Positions 26,807 through 37,000 of a DNA stretch of 64,000 nucleotides are shown piece after piece; within the stretch, counting starts at the first letter, position 1; each line of letters begins with the position of its first letter. The stretch is from Chitinophaga qingshengii (GTDB lineage Bacteria > Bacteroidota > Bacteroidia > Chitinophagales > Chitinophagaceae). The position numbers were made by a program, and so were the translations under genes. A model generated the notes under the pieces. It saw nothing but the letters and a program-made list of their open reading frames with translations, was not told the origin of the DNA and ran no database searches. The DNA lies in contig NZ_JACVFC010000002.1 in NCBI RefSeq assembly GCF_014529935.1, positions 434,001-498,000 of the forward strand, written 5' to 3'.

Positions 26807-29800
26807 TCAAACGGCCAATTCCTCCAGTTCCTCTTCCGGCTCTTCCGCTTTACTCACCTTACCGGCTATACGCTCTTGTATGCCCTGGAAGATGACGAAC
26901 AGTGATGGAATAACGAATACGCCAAACACGGTACCTATCAGCATTCCGCCTACAGCGGCCGTACCAATGGAACGGTTGCTCAACGCACCTACGCCGGAGG
27001 CCAGCATCAGCGGCATCAGACCGAAAATGAAAGCAAAGGAAGTCATCAGGATAGGCCGTAAACGCGCCGCCGCACCGGATATGGCTGCCCGCACCAGGCT
27101 TAACCCGCTCCTGCGGCGCTGTACGGAGAACTCTACGATGAGGATGGCGTTTTTAGCGAGCAAACCAATCAACATAATGAGACTGATTTGCAAAAAGATA
27201 TTATTATCCAAACCAGCGAGACGGGCAAAAACAAAGGCGCCCGCGAGGCCAATCGGTAATGACAACAACACTGCTAACGGCAGGATATAACTCTTGTACT
27301 GGGCGCTCAACAGGAAATACACAAACACCAGGCACAATACGAAAATGAGTAATGTCTGACTACCACTGGAAATCTCTTCCCTGGTGAGGGCGCTGAAATC
27401 GAAGTCCGTCCCCCTGGGCAGCGTACTGGCAGCTACTTCGCGGAAAGCTTTGATAGCATCGCCGGAGCTGTAGCCCGGATTAGGCGCACCGCTCACCGCA
27501 GCCGAAGTGTAGAGGTTGAAGCGGTTGATAAATTCCGGTCCGCTGGTTTTGCGTAAAGTCAGGAAGGCTGACACCGGCGCCATCGCACCTTTGTTATTGC
27601 GGACAAATATTTTGTTGAGGTCCGCTTCCTCTGAACGGTAACGGGGATTGGTCTGCAACATTACCTTGTACTGTTTACCAAAGCGGTTGAAGTCAGATGC
27701 ATAGATACCGCCCAGGTACCCCTGCAGGGTACGCAGCAGGCCTCCCACATCTACGCCGGCTTCCTTACAATGCGCTACATCTACCTGTACTTCATACTGT
27801 GGCAGGTTGGTATTGAACGGGGTAGCCGCATACATAATCTCCGGCCGCTTGTTCAGCGCTTCCATGAACTTGTTCACCGTGTTGCCAAAGTCGTGGTAGT
27901 TGCCGCCTGTTTTATCCAGCAGCTGCATTTCAAAGCCGCTGTTGTTACCAAAGCCCTGCAGCGTAGGCGCCGCAAAGAAGATGATCTGTGCGCCTTTGAT
28001 GTGCGCCGTTTTGGCGAATAGCTGTCCGACGAGACTGTTGATATCCTGTCCTGGTTTGGTTCTTTCCTTCCAGGGTTTGAGTGCGAAGAACATAGCGCCA
28101 TAGGAACCACCGAAGCCGCTGATGAGGTTCATACCACCCAGCCTGGAGCTGACCGCTATCTCCGGCATGCTGCGTGCGATGCTGTCCACCTGGTCCGCAA
28201 TTTTGAGGGTTTGGTCCAGTGTAGATGCCGGTGGCAGGATGATATCGCCGTAGATGGCGCCGGAATCTTCATTGGGAACGAAGCCGGTAGGCGTTGTTCT
28301 CAGGAAGAACACCAGTATGGCAGCAAAAACAGCAATGCCTCCCAGCGCCAGCCACTTGCGGGCGATCAGTAATTTTACAATACGTATATACCTGCCCGTT
28401 ACCGCCGCAAAACCCGCGTTAAAAGCAGCATAAAAACGTTGCAGGAAAGATTTCTTAACCGGTTCTCCGCCATGATGCGGTTTCAGCAGAATGGCGCATA
28501 ACGCGGGACTGAGCGTGAGCGCATTGACAGCAGAGATGATGATCGCTACCGCCAGCGTGAGCCCAAACTGTTTATAGAACACGCCTGCAGAACCGGTGAT
28601 AAAAGTTACCGGTACAAACACGGCCGACATGATGAGGGTAATGGACACGATGGCCGTGCTGATTTCACTCATGGCATGCATCGTAGCTTTACGCGCAGAA
28701 CGGGCGCCCTGGTCCAGTTTGGCATGTACCGCTTCCACCACCACAATGGCATCATCTACCACAATACCAATGGCCAGCACCAGCGCGAACAGCGTGAGCA
28801 GGTTCAGTGTAAACCCGAATATTTTGAGAAAAAAGAAGGTACCTATAATTGCCACGGGTACCGCGATAGCGGGTATCAGCGTAGAACGGAAGTCTTGCAG
28901 GAAGATAAACACCACGATGAATACGAGGATAAACGCTTCAAAGATGGTTTGTATCAGTTTGGCGATAGACGCATCCAGGAAGTCGTTGGCGTTGATGAAC
29001 ACCGCCATCTTTACACCCGGAGGGTAATTGGCTTTGGCTTTTTCAAATACCTTTTCTACCTGCTGTATCACTTCGTGCGCGTTGGAACCTGCCGTCTGGC
29101 TCACTGCACCACCGGAGGAAGGATACCCTTGTGCGGTCATTTCGGTGGAATAATTGAAGGAGCCCAATTCCACGTCTGCCAAATCTTTGAGGCGAAGGAT
29201 CTGTCCATCCGCAGTAGCGCGTACGACGATGTTTTCAAACTGCTCCGGTTTTTCCAGCCGCCCGGTATATTTCAGTACATACTGGAATGTTTTTTTGCTA
29301 TTCTCTCCCAGTTTACCCGGCGCCGCTTCCAGGTTTTGTTCCGCGAGCGCGGCGATCACGTCATCGGGTACCAGGCCATAGGACGCCATCACATCGGGTT
29401 TGAGCCAGATACGCATGGAATAAGCCTGATCGCTCCATACCTGTACGTCGCCTACGCCGGAAATTCTTTTCAGTTCAGGGATGATGTTGATACGGAGGTA
29501 GTTGTCGAGGAAATTTTCGTCGTATGATTTATTCTCACTGTACAGCAGGAAGCCGAATACTTCACTGTTCAGTTTTTTGGTGGTGGTGATACCGGTTTTG
29601 ATGACTTCCGCCGGCATGAGACCGGTGGCTTTAGCCACCCTGTTTTGTACGTTCACCGCCGCCAGATCGGGGTCGGTGCCTTGTTTAAAGTTGACCGTAA
29701 TGACCGCAGAGCCGTCGTTACTGGCTTTAGAGGTCATGTAGGTCATGTGTTCCACCCCGTTGATCTGTTCTTCCAGGGGGATGATCACACTTTTCATCAC

Positions 29801-29968
29801 CACATCGGCGTTAGCGCCCTGGTAGTTGGCCGTTATTTCCACGGTGGGCGGCGCTATTTCGGGGTATTGTGATATAGGCAGGGAGACGAGTCCCAGCACG
29901 CCCAATATCACGATGATAATGGAGATAACGGTAGATAAAACCGGGTTATCTATAAATTTTTTAAGCAT
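26807..29968 (-). CDS. RND inner-membrane multidrug transporter, HAE1/AcrB type
   Basis: A 1053-residue proton-driven pump, the usual length for AcrB/MexB relatives. It has the expected twelve membrane helices with two large periplasmic loops. Recognisable motifs are MLKKFIDNPVLSTVISIIIV at the N-terminus, the helix-4 pair of acidic residues (GIVVDDAIVVVEAV), the porter-domain phrase AVNVQNRVAKA and the C-terminal helix region LLAKNAILIVEFS with RLRPILMTSFAFIFG. It probably exports toxic organic molecules out of the periplasm or inner membrane. It lies between the adaptor (83 bases upstream) and the outer-membrane factor. Substrates cannot be told from the sequence. Confidence 0.97.
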   Translation of the reverse strand: MLKKFIDNPVLSTVISIIIVILGVLGLVSLPISQYPEIAPPTVEITANYQGANADVVMKSVIIPLEEQINGVEHMTYMTSKASNDGSAVITVNFKQGTDPDLAAVNVQNRVAKATGLMPAEVIKTGITTTKKLNSEVFGFLLYSENKSYDENFLDNYLRINIIPELKRISGVGDVQVWSDQAYSMRIWLKPDVMASYGLVPDDVIAALAEQNLEAAPGKLGENSKKTFQYVLKYTGRLEKPEQFENIVVRATADGQILRLKDLADVELGSFNYSTEMTAQGYPSSGGAVSQTAGSNAHEVIQQVEKVFEKAKANYPPGVKMAVFINANDFLDASIAKLIQTIFEAFILVFIVVFIFLQDFRSTLIPAIAVPVAIIGTFFFLKIFGFTLNLLTLFALVLAIGIVVDDAIVVVEAVHAKLDQGARSARKATMHAMSEISTAIVSITLIMSAVFVPVTFITGSAGVFYKQFGLTLAVAIIISAVNALTLSPALCAILLKPHHGGEPVKKSFLQRFYAAFNAGFAAVTGRYIRIVKLLIARKWLALGGIAVFAAILVFFLRTTPTGFVPNEDSGAIYGDIILPPASTLDQTLKIADQVDSIARSMPEIAVSSRLGGMNLISGFGGSYGAMFFALKPWKERTKPGQDINSLVGQLFAKTAHIKGAQIIFFAAPTLQGFGNNSGFEMQLLDKTGGNYHDFGNTVNKFMEALNKRPEIMYAATPFNTNLPQYEVQVDVAHCKEAGVDVGGLLRTLQGYLGGIYASDFNRFGKQYKVMLQTNPRYRSEEADLNKIFVRNNKGAMAPVSAFLTLRKTSGPEFINRFNLYTSAAVSGAPNPGYSSGDAIKAFREVAASTLPRGTDFDFSALTREEISSGSQTLLIFVLCLVFVYFLLSAQYKSYILPLAVLLSLPIGLAGAFVFARLAGLDNNIFLQISLIMLIGLLAKNAILIVEFSVQRRRSGLSLVRAAISGAAARLRPILMTSFAFIFGLMPLMLASGVGALSNRSIGTAAVGGMLIGTVFGVFVIPSLFVIFQGIQERIAGKVSKAEEPEEELEELAV

Positions 29969-30003
29969 ACAATCATTTTTAAAAGGACAAAGCAGTAGCT
30001 ACA

Positions 30004-30024
30004 GTACCGGCGTATAACCGGTAC
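30004..30024 (-). other. Hairpin between adaptor and pump genes
   Basis: GTACCGG, seven bases, CCGGTAC: a perfect stem in the 83-base gap between the adaptor stop and the pump start. With no T-run it is not a terminator; it might be a processing or stabilising element. Confidence 0.35.
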
Positions 30025-30051
30025 CGTGATAACGGGAGCCACGGGCAGTGA

Positions 30052-31200
30052 TTAACGCGCAGCCGTTGTAGCCGCAGGCGTTACGGCTTTTATCTTCGTT
30101 CCTTCTTTGAGGGAGCCGATGCCGTCGGTGATGATTTTATCGCCTGCCTGCAAGCCGTTGCCTACGATATAGGCGTCGCCGGCAGAGAGTTTACCCACGG
30201 TAATTTCACGGGAGTGGACCGTGCCGGCTGTATCAACGGTGAAGACAAACTTTTTGCCCTGCATCTCATAAGTCGCTTTAGCGGGCACCATGAGCGCGTT
30301 GCTGACCGGCTGGCTGATACGGATGGTAGCGCTGCTGCCGCTGCGGATCAGGCCTGCTTTATTGGTAAACACCGCGCGCATGCTGATAGCGCCGGTACCG
30401 CTGTTGATAAGGCCACCGGTAGTTTCCACTTTTCCATTTTCCGTATATTCACTACCGTTAGCCAACACCAGTTGCACCGGTGGCAGTTGTTTCAGTTTGG
30501 CATCCAGTGAAGTATTGGCGTCTGTTCCGGCCAGGTCCAGCAGTTGTTTTTCTGTAAAAGAGAAGTATACGTGAACGTTAGCGATATCGGAGAGCACCGT
30601 GAGGGGCTGATCGCTGTTGGGCGCTACCAGGCTGCCGATTTTATAGGGCAGGGTGCCGATCACACCATCTGCCGGGCTATAGATGGCAGTATATCCCAGG
30701 TTGACACGGGCGTTTTGCAGGCTGGCTTTCGCTTGTGCCAGTTCAGCTTCGCGGGCTTGTAAGGCCAGTTCAGCGGCCTCCAGTTCGTAGTTGCTGACGA
30801 TTTCCTTTTTCACCAGGGGCGTTACTTTACGTACCTGCATGCTGGCGGTATTCACGGCCGCTTCTGCGCTTTTAATCGCCGCCTGGGCAGTGAGTACTTC
30901 CTGTTCGTATTGTGGAGCGTTGATTTTAAAGAGGAGCTGGCCCTTTTTTACCGTGGCGCCTTCATCTACCATGATCTGTGCCATGTACCCGTCTATTTTA
31001 GGCCTGATTTCAATATTTTGCTGTCCCCGTACGGTAGCGGGATAGTCCATGTGCAGCGTAGTTTCCGAGGGTTTTAATGTCAGTACAGGATACTGCTGCG
31101 GTTCGTTGTTGTTATATGCATCGGTATGACCGCCGCCGCAGGCTGTCAGCATAGAGAGCACCACCAGGGTAGCAGCACTTCGTGATAAGATCGTTTGCAT
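30052..31200 (-). CDS. RND periplasmic adaptor (membrane fusion protein) lipoprotein
   Basis: A 382-residue adaptor that joins the inner-membrane pump to the outer-membrane factor. The signal (MQTILSRSAATLVVLSMLTAC) gives a lipoprotein. Then come the lipoyl-like halves (IEIRPKIDGYMAQIMVDEGA and NLGYTAIYSPADGVIGTLPY) around a long coiled coil (about 100-170, TAQAAIKSAEAAVNTASMQV), and the beta-barrel and membrane-proximal domains (NGKVETTGGLINSGTGAISM). I take the ATG at 31200 instead of an upstream non-ATG start at 31404, which would extend across the divergent promoter. It is the first gene of the operon, expressed from the promoter at 31376-31404. Confidence 0.94.
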   Translation of the reverse strand: MQTILSRSAATLVVLSMLTACGGGHTDAYNNNEPQQYPVLTLKPSETTLHMDYPATVRGQQNIEIRPKIDGYMAQIMVDEGATVKKGQLLFKINAPQYEQEVLTAQAAIKSAEAAVNTASMQVRKVTPLVKKEIVSNYELEAAELALQAREAELAQAKASLQNARVNLGYTAIYSPADGVIGTLPYKIGSLVAPNSDQPLTVLSDIANVHVYFSFTEKQLLDLAGTDANTSLDAKLKQLPPVQLVLANGSEYTENGKVETTGGLINSGTGAISMRAVFTNKAGLIRSGSSATIRISQPVSNALMVPAKATYEMQGKKFVFTVDTAGTVHSREITVGKLSAGDAYIVGNGLQAGDKIITDGIGSLKEGTKIKAVTPAATTAAR

Positions 31201-31361
31201 TGTTTCATGGTTTATGTGTGATACCGGTGCCGGAAGGCATGGCACTGCCGGTCCGCAGCGGGAGCTGCAGCGACAATTGCTTGCCATTCTGGTATGGGCA
31301 CGGGGGTGAAGGCTGGTCCTCCTCTCCTTTCCAATACAGGAGCGGATTTCCGGCCAGTGAA

Positions 31362-31392
31362 TTGTTAATCTGGTACAAAAATAGTAAATTTG
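31362..31392 (+). promoter_or_regulatory. Predicted rightward promoter of the SufR-like regulator
   Basis: TTG at 31362-31364, a 20-base spacer and TAAATTTG at 31385-31392, a full match to the -7 consensus. The leader would be about 27 bases and contains the palindromic operator. Confidence 0.65.
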
Positions 31393-31404
31393 CGAATAAA
31401 CCAA
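31376..31404 (-). promoter_or_regulatory. Predicted leftward promoter of the RND operon
   Basis: On the minus strand TTG (31404-31402), 18 bases and TATTTTTG (31383-31376) match the consensus fully. It overlaps the rightward promoter almost entirely, and its -33 element lies in the operator repeats. The leader to 31200 is about 170 bases. Confidence 0.65.
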
Positions 31405-31422
31405 ATAAACACTTTGTTTATT
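31395..31422. promoter_or_regulatory. Operator for the SufR-like regulator
   Basis: AATAAAC at 31395-31401 and 31404-31410 and its reverse complement GTTTATT at 31416-31422. The second and third form a perfect 7-base inverted repeat with a 5-base spacer, ending at the base before the regulator's ATG (31423). The repeats overlap the -33 element of the RND promoter, so binding should repress the pump operon and the regulator itself. Confidence 0.55.
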
Positions 31423-32061
31423 ATGAAAAATATTTTGCCGGAGAACGAAAAAGCGTTGTGGATATTGAAGACCAGGGGGCCTCAGCCTCTGACGGTAATA
31501 GCCGAAGCCCTGCAGGTAACGGTAGAGGGTGCACGTTTTCAGCTGTTAAAGCTGGCCAGCGATGGACTGGTAGAAGCTTCCAACGTATCCAAAGGAAGGG
31601 GCAGACCACAGCAGATATGGTCTCTCACCGCCAAAGGCCATAGCCGTTTCCCTGATTCGCATGCGGAACTGACGGTTCGTTTACTCAACACCATCCGGGA
31701 TACGTTGGGTACCGACGCCCTGGATACGGTGATTGAAAACAGCAAAAAAGCAGGGCTTGAAAAGTATCTGAAAGCGGTCAGCCAGGAGCATACGCTGGAA
31801 GACAGGATCAACAAACTGGTAGAAGCAAGGGATGCCGAAGGGTATATGGCCAGCTGGGAAAAAGATGGCGACGATTATATGCTGATAGAAAACCACTGTC
31901 CGATATGTGTAGCAGCCCAGGTATGCCAGGGTTTCTGTTCTGCGGAACTGGAGTCCTTCCGGCAAATCATTGGTGAAGAGGCTGAAGTAAAACGCGAGGA
32001 CCACCTGTTGAGCGGCGCCAGAAGATGCGCCTACCGCATTTCCCCGAAGCGGGAACAATGA
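31423..32061 (+). CDS. Cys-rich HTH regulator, SufR/DeoR-like
   Basis: A 212-residue regulator. The N-terminal winged helix (about 8-75) has LTVIAEALQVTVEGARFQLL and the wing KGRGRPQQIWSLT, as in SufR and related DeoR/ArsR-type proteins. The C-terminal part carries Cys159, Cys162, Cys168, Cys172 and Cys202 in the phrases ENHCPICVAAQVCQGFC and ARRCAYRI. The C-x12-C spacing (159 to 172) and the later C before a Y/I-rich end resemble the iron-sulfur ligands of SufR, as I recall them. I infer a redox, oxygen or iron-sulfur sensor. No suf genes are near; the divergent genes encode an RND pump, so its target appears to be efflux. The ATG at 31423 is chosen over a TTG at 31390 that lies inside the promoter. 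Confidence 0.8.
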   Translation: MKNILPENEKALWILKTRGPQPLTVIAEALQVTVEGARFQLLKLASDGLVEASNVSKGRGRPQQIWSLTAKGHSRFPDSHAELTVRLLNTIRDTLGTDALDTVIENSKKAGLEKYLKAVSQEHTLEDRINKLVEARDAEGYMASWEKDGDDYMLIENHCPICVAAQVCQGFCSAELESFRQIIGEEAEVKREDHLLSGARRCAYRISPKREQ

Positions 32062-32066
32062 CAATA

Positions 32067-32100
32067 TTGAAGGCTGGTATTGATTTTTAACTTATCTTGG
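32067..32100 (+). promoter_or_regulatory. Predicted promoter of the ECF sigma gene
   Basis: TTG at 32067-32069 and TATCTTGG at 32093-32100 (one mismatch from TAnnTTTG), with a 23-base spacer, about 20 bases before the chosen start at 32122. The spacing is long, so confidence is moderate. Confidence 0.4.
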
Positions 32101-32121
32101 TCGCAAAGCAGCTATGCCACG

Positions 32122-32700
32122 ATGCTCCCGGCCAATCACATACAGGAACTGCAGCGCCGTATCAGCTTATATGACGACGAATCAGCCTATAAAGCGCTGT
32201 TCCTGCACTTCTATGAGCCGCTCGTACAATTTGCCGGATCATTCGTCCGCTCCGCTCCCATCGCGGAGGAAGTAGTATCTGATGTATTTATTAATATCTG
32301 GCAGGGCCGCCGGAGACTCACGGAAGTCAACAATCTGAGGGTGTATCTCTACGTTAGTACTAAGAATGTAGCATTGAAGTACCTGCTGCAACAGCAGAAA
32401 AAAAATGCGCTCTCCCTCGATGAACTGGAGCTGGACATGGAAAGTCCGCATTACAACCCCGAAGAACAACTCATCAGCGCCGAACTGCTGGCCAAATTTG
32501 AGCAGGCTGTCAGCGAGCTTCCTCCCCGCTGCAAAGTCATTTTTAAATTAATCAAAGAAGACGGTCTCCGTTACAAAGAGATCGCGGAAATACTGGATAT
32601 CTCCGTTAAAACCATTGACAATCAGCTGGCCATCGCCCTTGCCAGGATTGCCCGGGCTATCAATACCTCTCTGAAAAGGCCCCAACGGCTCAAGCCTTAA
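32122..32700 (+). CDS. ECF sigma factor of the polysaccharide utilisation locus
   Basis: A 192-residue sigma-70 family protein of the ECF group found with FecR anti-sigma factors in Bacteroidota. Region 2 (about 25-90) includes VSDVFINIWQGRRRL and VYLYVSTKNVALKYL; region 4 (about 125-180) includes LPPRCKVIFKLIKEDGLRYK and EIAEILDISVKTIDNQLAIA. The ATG at 32122 is preferred over a TTG at 32080 that lies between promoter elements. The FecR gene follows after 74 bases. By analogy with known systems it directs transcription of the SusC/SusD genes when the receptor binds its glycan. Confidence 0.94.
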   Translation: MLPANHIQELQRRISLYDDESAYKALFLHFYEPLVQFAGSFVRSAPIAEEVVSDVFINIWQGRRRLTEVNNLRVYLYVSTKNVALKYLLQQQKKNALSLDELELDMESPHYNPEEQLISAELLAKFEQAVSELPPRCKVIFKLIKEDGLRYKEIAEILDISVKTIDNQLAIALARIARAINTSLKRPQRLKP

Positions 32701-32774
32701 AAATTTTTTTTTATTTCCTTTTGGTAGATTTTACGGGAATAATGATCCTGTAAGCAGAGCATCTTATTCACGTT

Positions 32775-33848
32775 ATGAACACGAGACGTATATGGGAACT
32801 GATGGCACGGAAACTGGCCAACGAAGCCACTGCAGAAGAGCTCCGGGAGCTGTCTGCTTTGCTCCGGGACAATCCTGATATCGCATTACCGGCCGGTATG
32901 GTGGATGAACTGTGGCAAAAAACGACCGCCGGCGCCAGTGAAGAAGCCGCTATTACCGCACATGAACGGCATATCAACCGCATGCAGGCCATGGGCATCA
33001 CTATTGGCGACAATATCACCGAAACACCGCTGACCGTAGTACGGCCCCGTCGCCGTTATATCTGGATGGCCGCCGCATCTGCCGGCGTCATACTTTGCCT
33101 GGCCGCCTGGTGGTGGACCGGCACTAAAAAAAACAGCGCTCCTATAGCCAGCGAAGTCACCACCCGCAACGGTTCCCGCACCAGTATCCAACTGGCTGAC
33201 GGCACACGGGTATGGCTAAACGCCGGAAGCAAACTCACCTATAGCAAAGACTTTGGTAAAAATGACCGCAGCGTGACGCTTTCGGGAGAAGCATTTTTTG
33301 ATGTAGCCAAACAAGCCGGCCGGCCATTTGTTATTCATACAACCACTATGGATATCCGTGTATTAGGCACACAATTCAACGTAAGGTCCTATCCGGAAGA
33401 TAAAACCACGGAAGCCTCTTTGATTACCGGTAGCATAGAAGCCATTGTAAAGCACACCGCCACACGGATTGTCATGAAGCCCAGTGAAAAGATTGTCGTG
33501 CTGAACCAGTTGCCCGAAGCCACCCGCCGCACCGCGGTAGCTTCGCCACAGGAACGGAATATGGTCACATTAAGCCATGTATCCTACTATGCAGCCCAAA
33601 CCACGGCCATCACAGAAACATCCTGGATGGACAACAAACTGGTATTTAAAGACGAATCCTTTGCAGATCTGTCACAACAGATGGAACGATTTTTCGGGGT
33701 AAATATCAAATTCGAAAATCCGCAACTGCAGCAGCTCCGGTTTACCGGTGTATTTGAACAAGAAACTGTACAACAGGCACTGAATGCACTACAGCTCACT
33801 GCCACTTTCCAATACGATATACAACAGGATTCCATCATTATCCACTGA
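32775..33848 (+). CDS. FecR-family anti-sigma factor
   Basis: A 357-residue inner-membrane anti-sigma factor. The cytoplasmic N-terminus (about 1-95) would bind the sigma factor. One membrane helix follows (about 96-112, YIWMAAASAGVILCLAAWWW). The periplasmic part has the FecR domain (EVTTRNGSRTSIQLADGTRV, LNAGSKLTYSKDF, RSVTLSGEAFFDV) and the C-terminal DUF4974-like domain (SWMDNKLVFKDESFADLSQQ). The periplasmic end should contact the STN domain of the SusC encoded next. Order, strand and spacing match a complete sigma, anti-sigma and receptor unit. Confidence 0.95.
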   Translation: MNTRRIWELMARKLANEATAEELRELSALLRDNPDIALPAGMVDELWQKTTAGASEEAAITAHERHINRMQAMGITIGDNITETPLTVVRPRRRYIWMAAASAGVILCLAAWWWTGTKKNSAPIASEVTTRNGSRTSIQLADGTRVWLNAGSKLTYSKDFGKNDRSVTLSGEAFFDVAKQAGRPFVIHTTTMDIRVLGTQFNVRSYPEDKTTEASLITGSIEAIVKHTATRIVMKPSEKIVVLNQLPEATRRTAVASPQERNMVTLSHVSYYAAQTTAITETSWMDNKLVFKDESFADLSQQMERFFGVNIKFENPQLQQLRFTGVFEQETVQQALNALQLTATFQYDIQQDSIIIH

Positions 33849-34015
33849 TATAATACGATAACGTTATGAACATACATCCAATCAACAGCTCATGATAAGA
33901 CCAAAACAAAAACGGGAAATGCGCTAACACTTCCCGCCGAAGATCCAGGATTACAGGAAACTTGACAACCGCCAAGCCGCAAGCTTCCATCACTCTCACC
34001 TCTAGATTTAAAAGT

Positions 34016-37000
34016 ATGAAAATATCGCTAAAGTTTAGGGACAGGAATACCTATGCCCTAAAAAAAGCACTTGTTATTATGAAGCTCACCACATTACTGT
34101 TGTTGGCGTGTTTTCTCCAGGTATCTGCCGCCGTTAAAGGGCAGGCGACCATCACCCTCAAGCTGAAAAAAGCGGAGATCGCACAGGTATTGAGTAGTAT
34201 TGAACAACAGGGTAACTACCGTTTTCTGTACAACAATGCCCTTACCGAAATAAAAAGAAAAGTCAGCGTGGATGTCACCAATTCCGGACTGGATGCGGTG
34301 ATGAACACCCTCTTTGCCGGTACTTCCCTCCGGTATAAGCTGGTGGAAAACAATCTGGTGGTGATCATGTCACAAGACATCAAAATCACCGGTAAAGTAA
34401 CCAGCAAAAAAGACGGCACACCTATTCCCGGCGCTACCGTCACTATAAAAGGGACTTCCAAAGGCACCGTTACCTCACCTGACGGGTCTTTTACCCTGAA
34501 TGCTCCCGACAACGCCACGCTGGTAGTGAGCTTCATCGGCTACACCAGCCAGGAGATACCGGTCAACAACCGCCAGGATATCCCTGTCTCCCTCGAAGAA
34601 TCGGTGAGCCAGATGCAACAGGTAGTGGTAGTAGGTTACGGCGTTCAACGTAAAGTAGATATTACCGGCTCCATTGCACAGGTAAAAGGCGAAGAAATCA
34701 ACAAACAGCCTGTGACCAACGCCATGAGCGGCCTGCAAGGTAAAGTGGCCGGCGTGCAGATCGTCAACGACGGTAAACCCGGCGCCCCTCCTACCATCCG
34801 TATCCGCGGTACGGGTACCGTATACGGCTCCCTCAGCCCATTGTACGTGGTAGACGGGGTATGGTATGATGATATCTCCTTCCTCAACCCCGGTGATATT
34901 GAAAACATGAGCATCCTGAAAGATGCCTCCAGCGAGGCTATCTATGGTATGCGCGCGGCTAACGGCGTGGTACTCATCACTACTAAAAAAGGTAAGTCCG
35001 GCAGGGCCAGTATCAACTATACCGGTTATGTAGGCATGCAAAAGGCCACCAACAAAGTGAAAATGGCTAACGGGAATGAATATGCCACTATCATCAATGA
35101 ACTGAGCGCGATCAACAACAACTCCTTACGACTGGACCCTAACGCCTACGGCGCCGGTACAGATTGGTTTAAACAGGAAATGCGCAACGCTTTCACCACC
35201 AATCACCAGTTGTCTATCAACGGCGGTTCCGAAAAATCCAGCTATAACTTCTCCCTCAGTTATATGAAACAGGATGGTCTGATCAAAACAAATGACTTCT
35301 CCCGTATCACTGCCCGCCTGCAAAACGACTTCCAGGTATTTGAACCGCTGAAAATCGGTTATACCGTTACTGCAGCAGCCTATAACAACCACGATATTCC
35401 GGATGATTATTTCCTGCAGCTGTATCAATCAGCACCGATTGTAGCGGTATTCAACCCGGACGGCTCCTACGGCGACCCGGACAAACTGAACCTTGGTACC
35501 GGCGCGGGTAAAAACCCGCAGGCATCACTGGACTTCTACGACCAGAAGACACAACGCCGCGTGATCACCGGTAGCGCTTATGCCGATCTTCGTTTCGCCA
35601 AACATTTTGTACTGCACAGCAGCATCGGCGGCGAATACGGCGATAGTATCATCCGTAACTACACACCACAATACTTTGCTACGACCAACCAGTTCAATAA
35701 AGTCAGCAAGCTGACCCGCACTACGGCCAGCCGCCAGAACTGGATCGTGGAAAATACGCTCACTTATGACAATAAGTTTGAAAACCACAGCCTGAAAGTA
35801 CTGTTAGGACAGGCAGCACAACAACGCCGTTACTATAAACTGATTGCCAGTGCAGACAACGTGCCCAACAATAACGAAGGCACCCGTTATCTGCGCCTGG
35901 GCAATACGGATGGCCGTTCCGTGACCGATGAGGGAGGGCTGTACAACATTGCCTCCTACTTCGCCCGCGTGAATTATGCCTATAAAGACAAATACCTGTT
36001 GACCGCCTCCTTCCGTGCGGATGGCTCTTCCCTGTTTTCCGCCGGTGATCAGTGGGGTTATTTCCCGTCCGTAGGTGTGGGTTGGGTGATGAGTGAAGAA
36101 CCTTTTATTAAAAACCTGGGTATTTTCGATAATCTGAAACTGCGTGGCAGCTGGGGCCGGGTAGGTAATTCCTCTATTCCACCTTCCATCTCTGTACTCC
36201 GGGTTTCCCAGGACCCTTTCATGACCGCTATCTTCGGTGGTGTACCTCAAACCGGTGCCAGCATCAACACACTGGTGCCTCCCTCACTTGTTTGGGAGAA
36301 ATCAGAAGGTATTGACGCAGGTATCGAAGCCAGTGTATTGAATAACAGGTTGTATGTAGAAGCAGGTTTCTTTAACCGGAAAACCCTCTCTTCCATCTTT
36401 GACGTCCCCATCCTGTTATCTCTCGGGACCAAAGACAACAACATGCTCGACAACCAGGCCACCTTCCGCAATCAGGGCTGGGAATTTGCAGCTAACTGGA
36501 AAGAGGAAACCAATAGTGGCTTCGGTTACTCCATCGGCGGCAACTTCACCATCATGAACAACAAGGTAAGTGAAGTAAGGACCGGTAGCATTCCGATATA
36601 CGGCGGTGGTAGTGCTTCTACCGGCGGCGGCTTGCTGACACGCACCGTGGTAGGTGAACCTATCGGACAATACTATGGATATGTGGTAGACGGCGTTTTC
36701 CAGAATGCAGCAGAAGTAGCCGCTTCCGCACAACCTAACGCCAAACCGGGCGACTTCAAATACAAAGACATCAATGGCGATAAAGTGATAGACGCCAAAG
36801 ACCGTGTTCCTATCGGCAATCCTAACCCGAAATTCACTTACGGTATCAACACCAGCTTCAACTATAAAAACTTTGATCTGGCAGTGGAATTCCAGGGTGT
36901 TGCGGGCGTGGATGTATACAATGCCAACATGGCGCTGCGTTTTGGTAATGAAAATTTCACCAAGGAATTCTTCGACAAACGCTGGCATGGTGAAGGCACT

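Noticed and set aside
28676..29527. 283-codon plus-strand frame opposite the RND pump gene
   Set aside because: Antisense to a certain pump gene with all family motifs; the product looks like reversed-strand text rich in His, Arg and Tyr.
31204..31404. N-terminal extension of the RND adaptor to a non-ATG start at 31404
   Set aside because: It would run through both promoters, and the text before residue 69 does not look like protein, while MQTILSRSAATLVVL is a normal lipoprotein signal.
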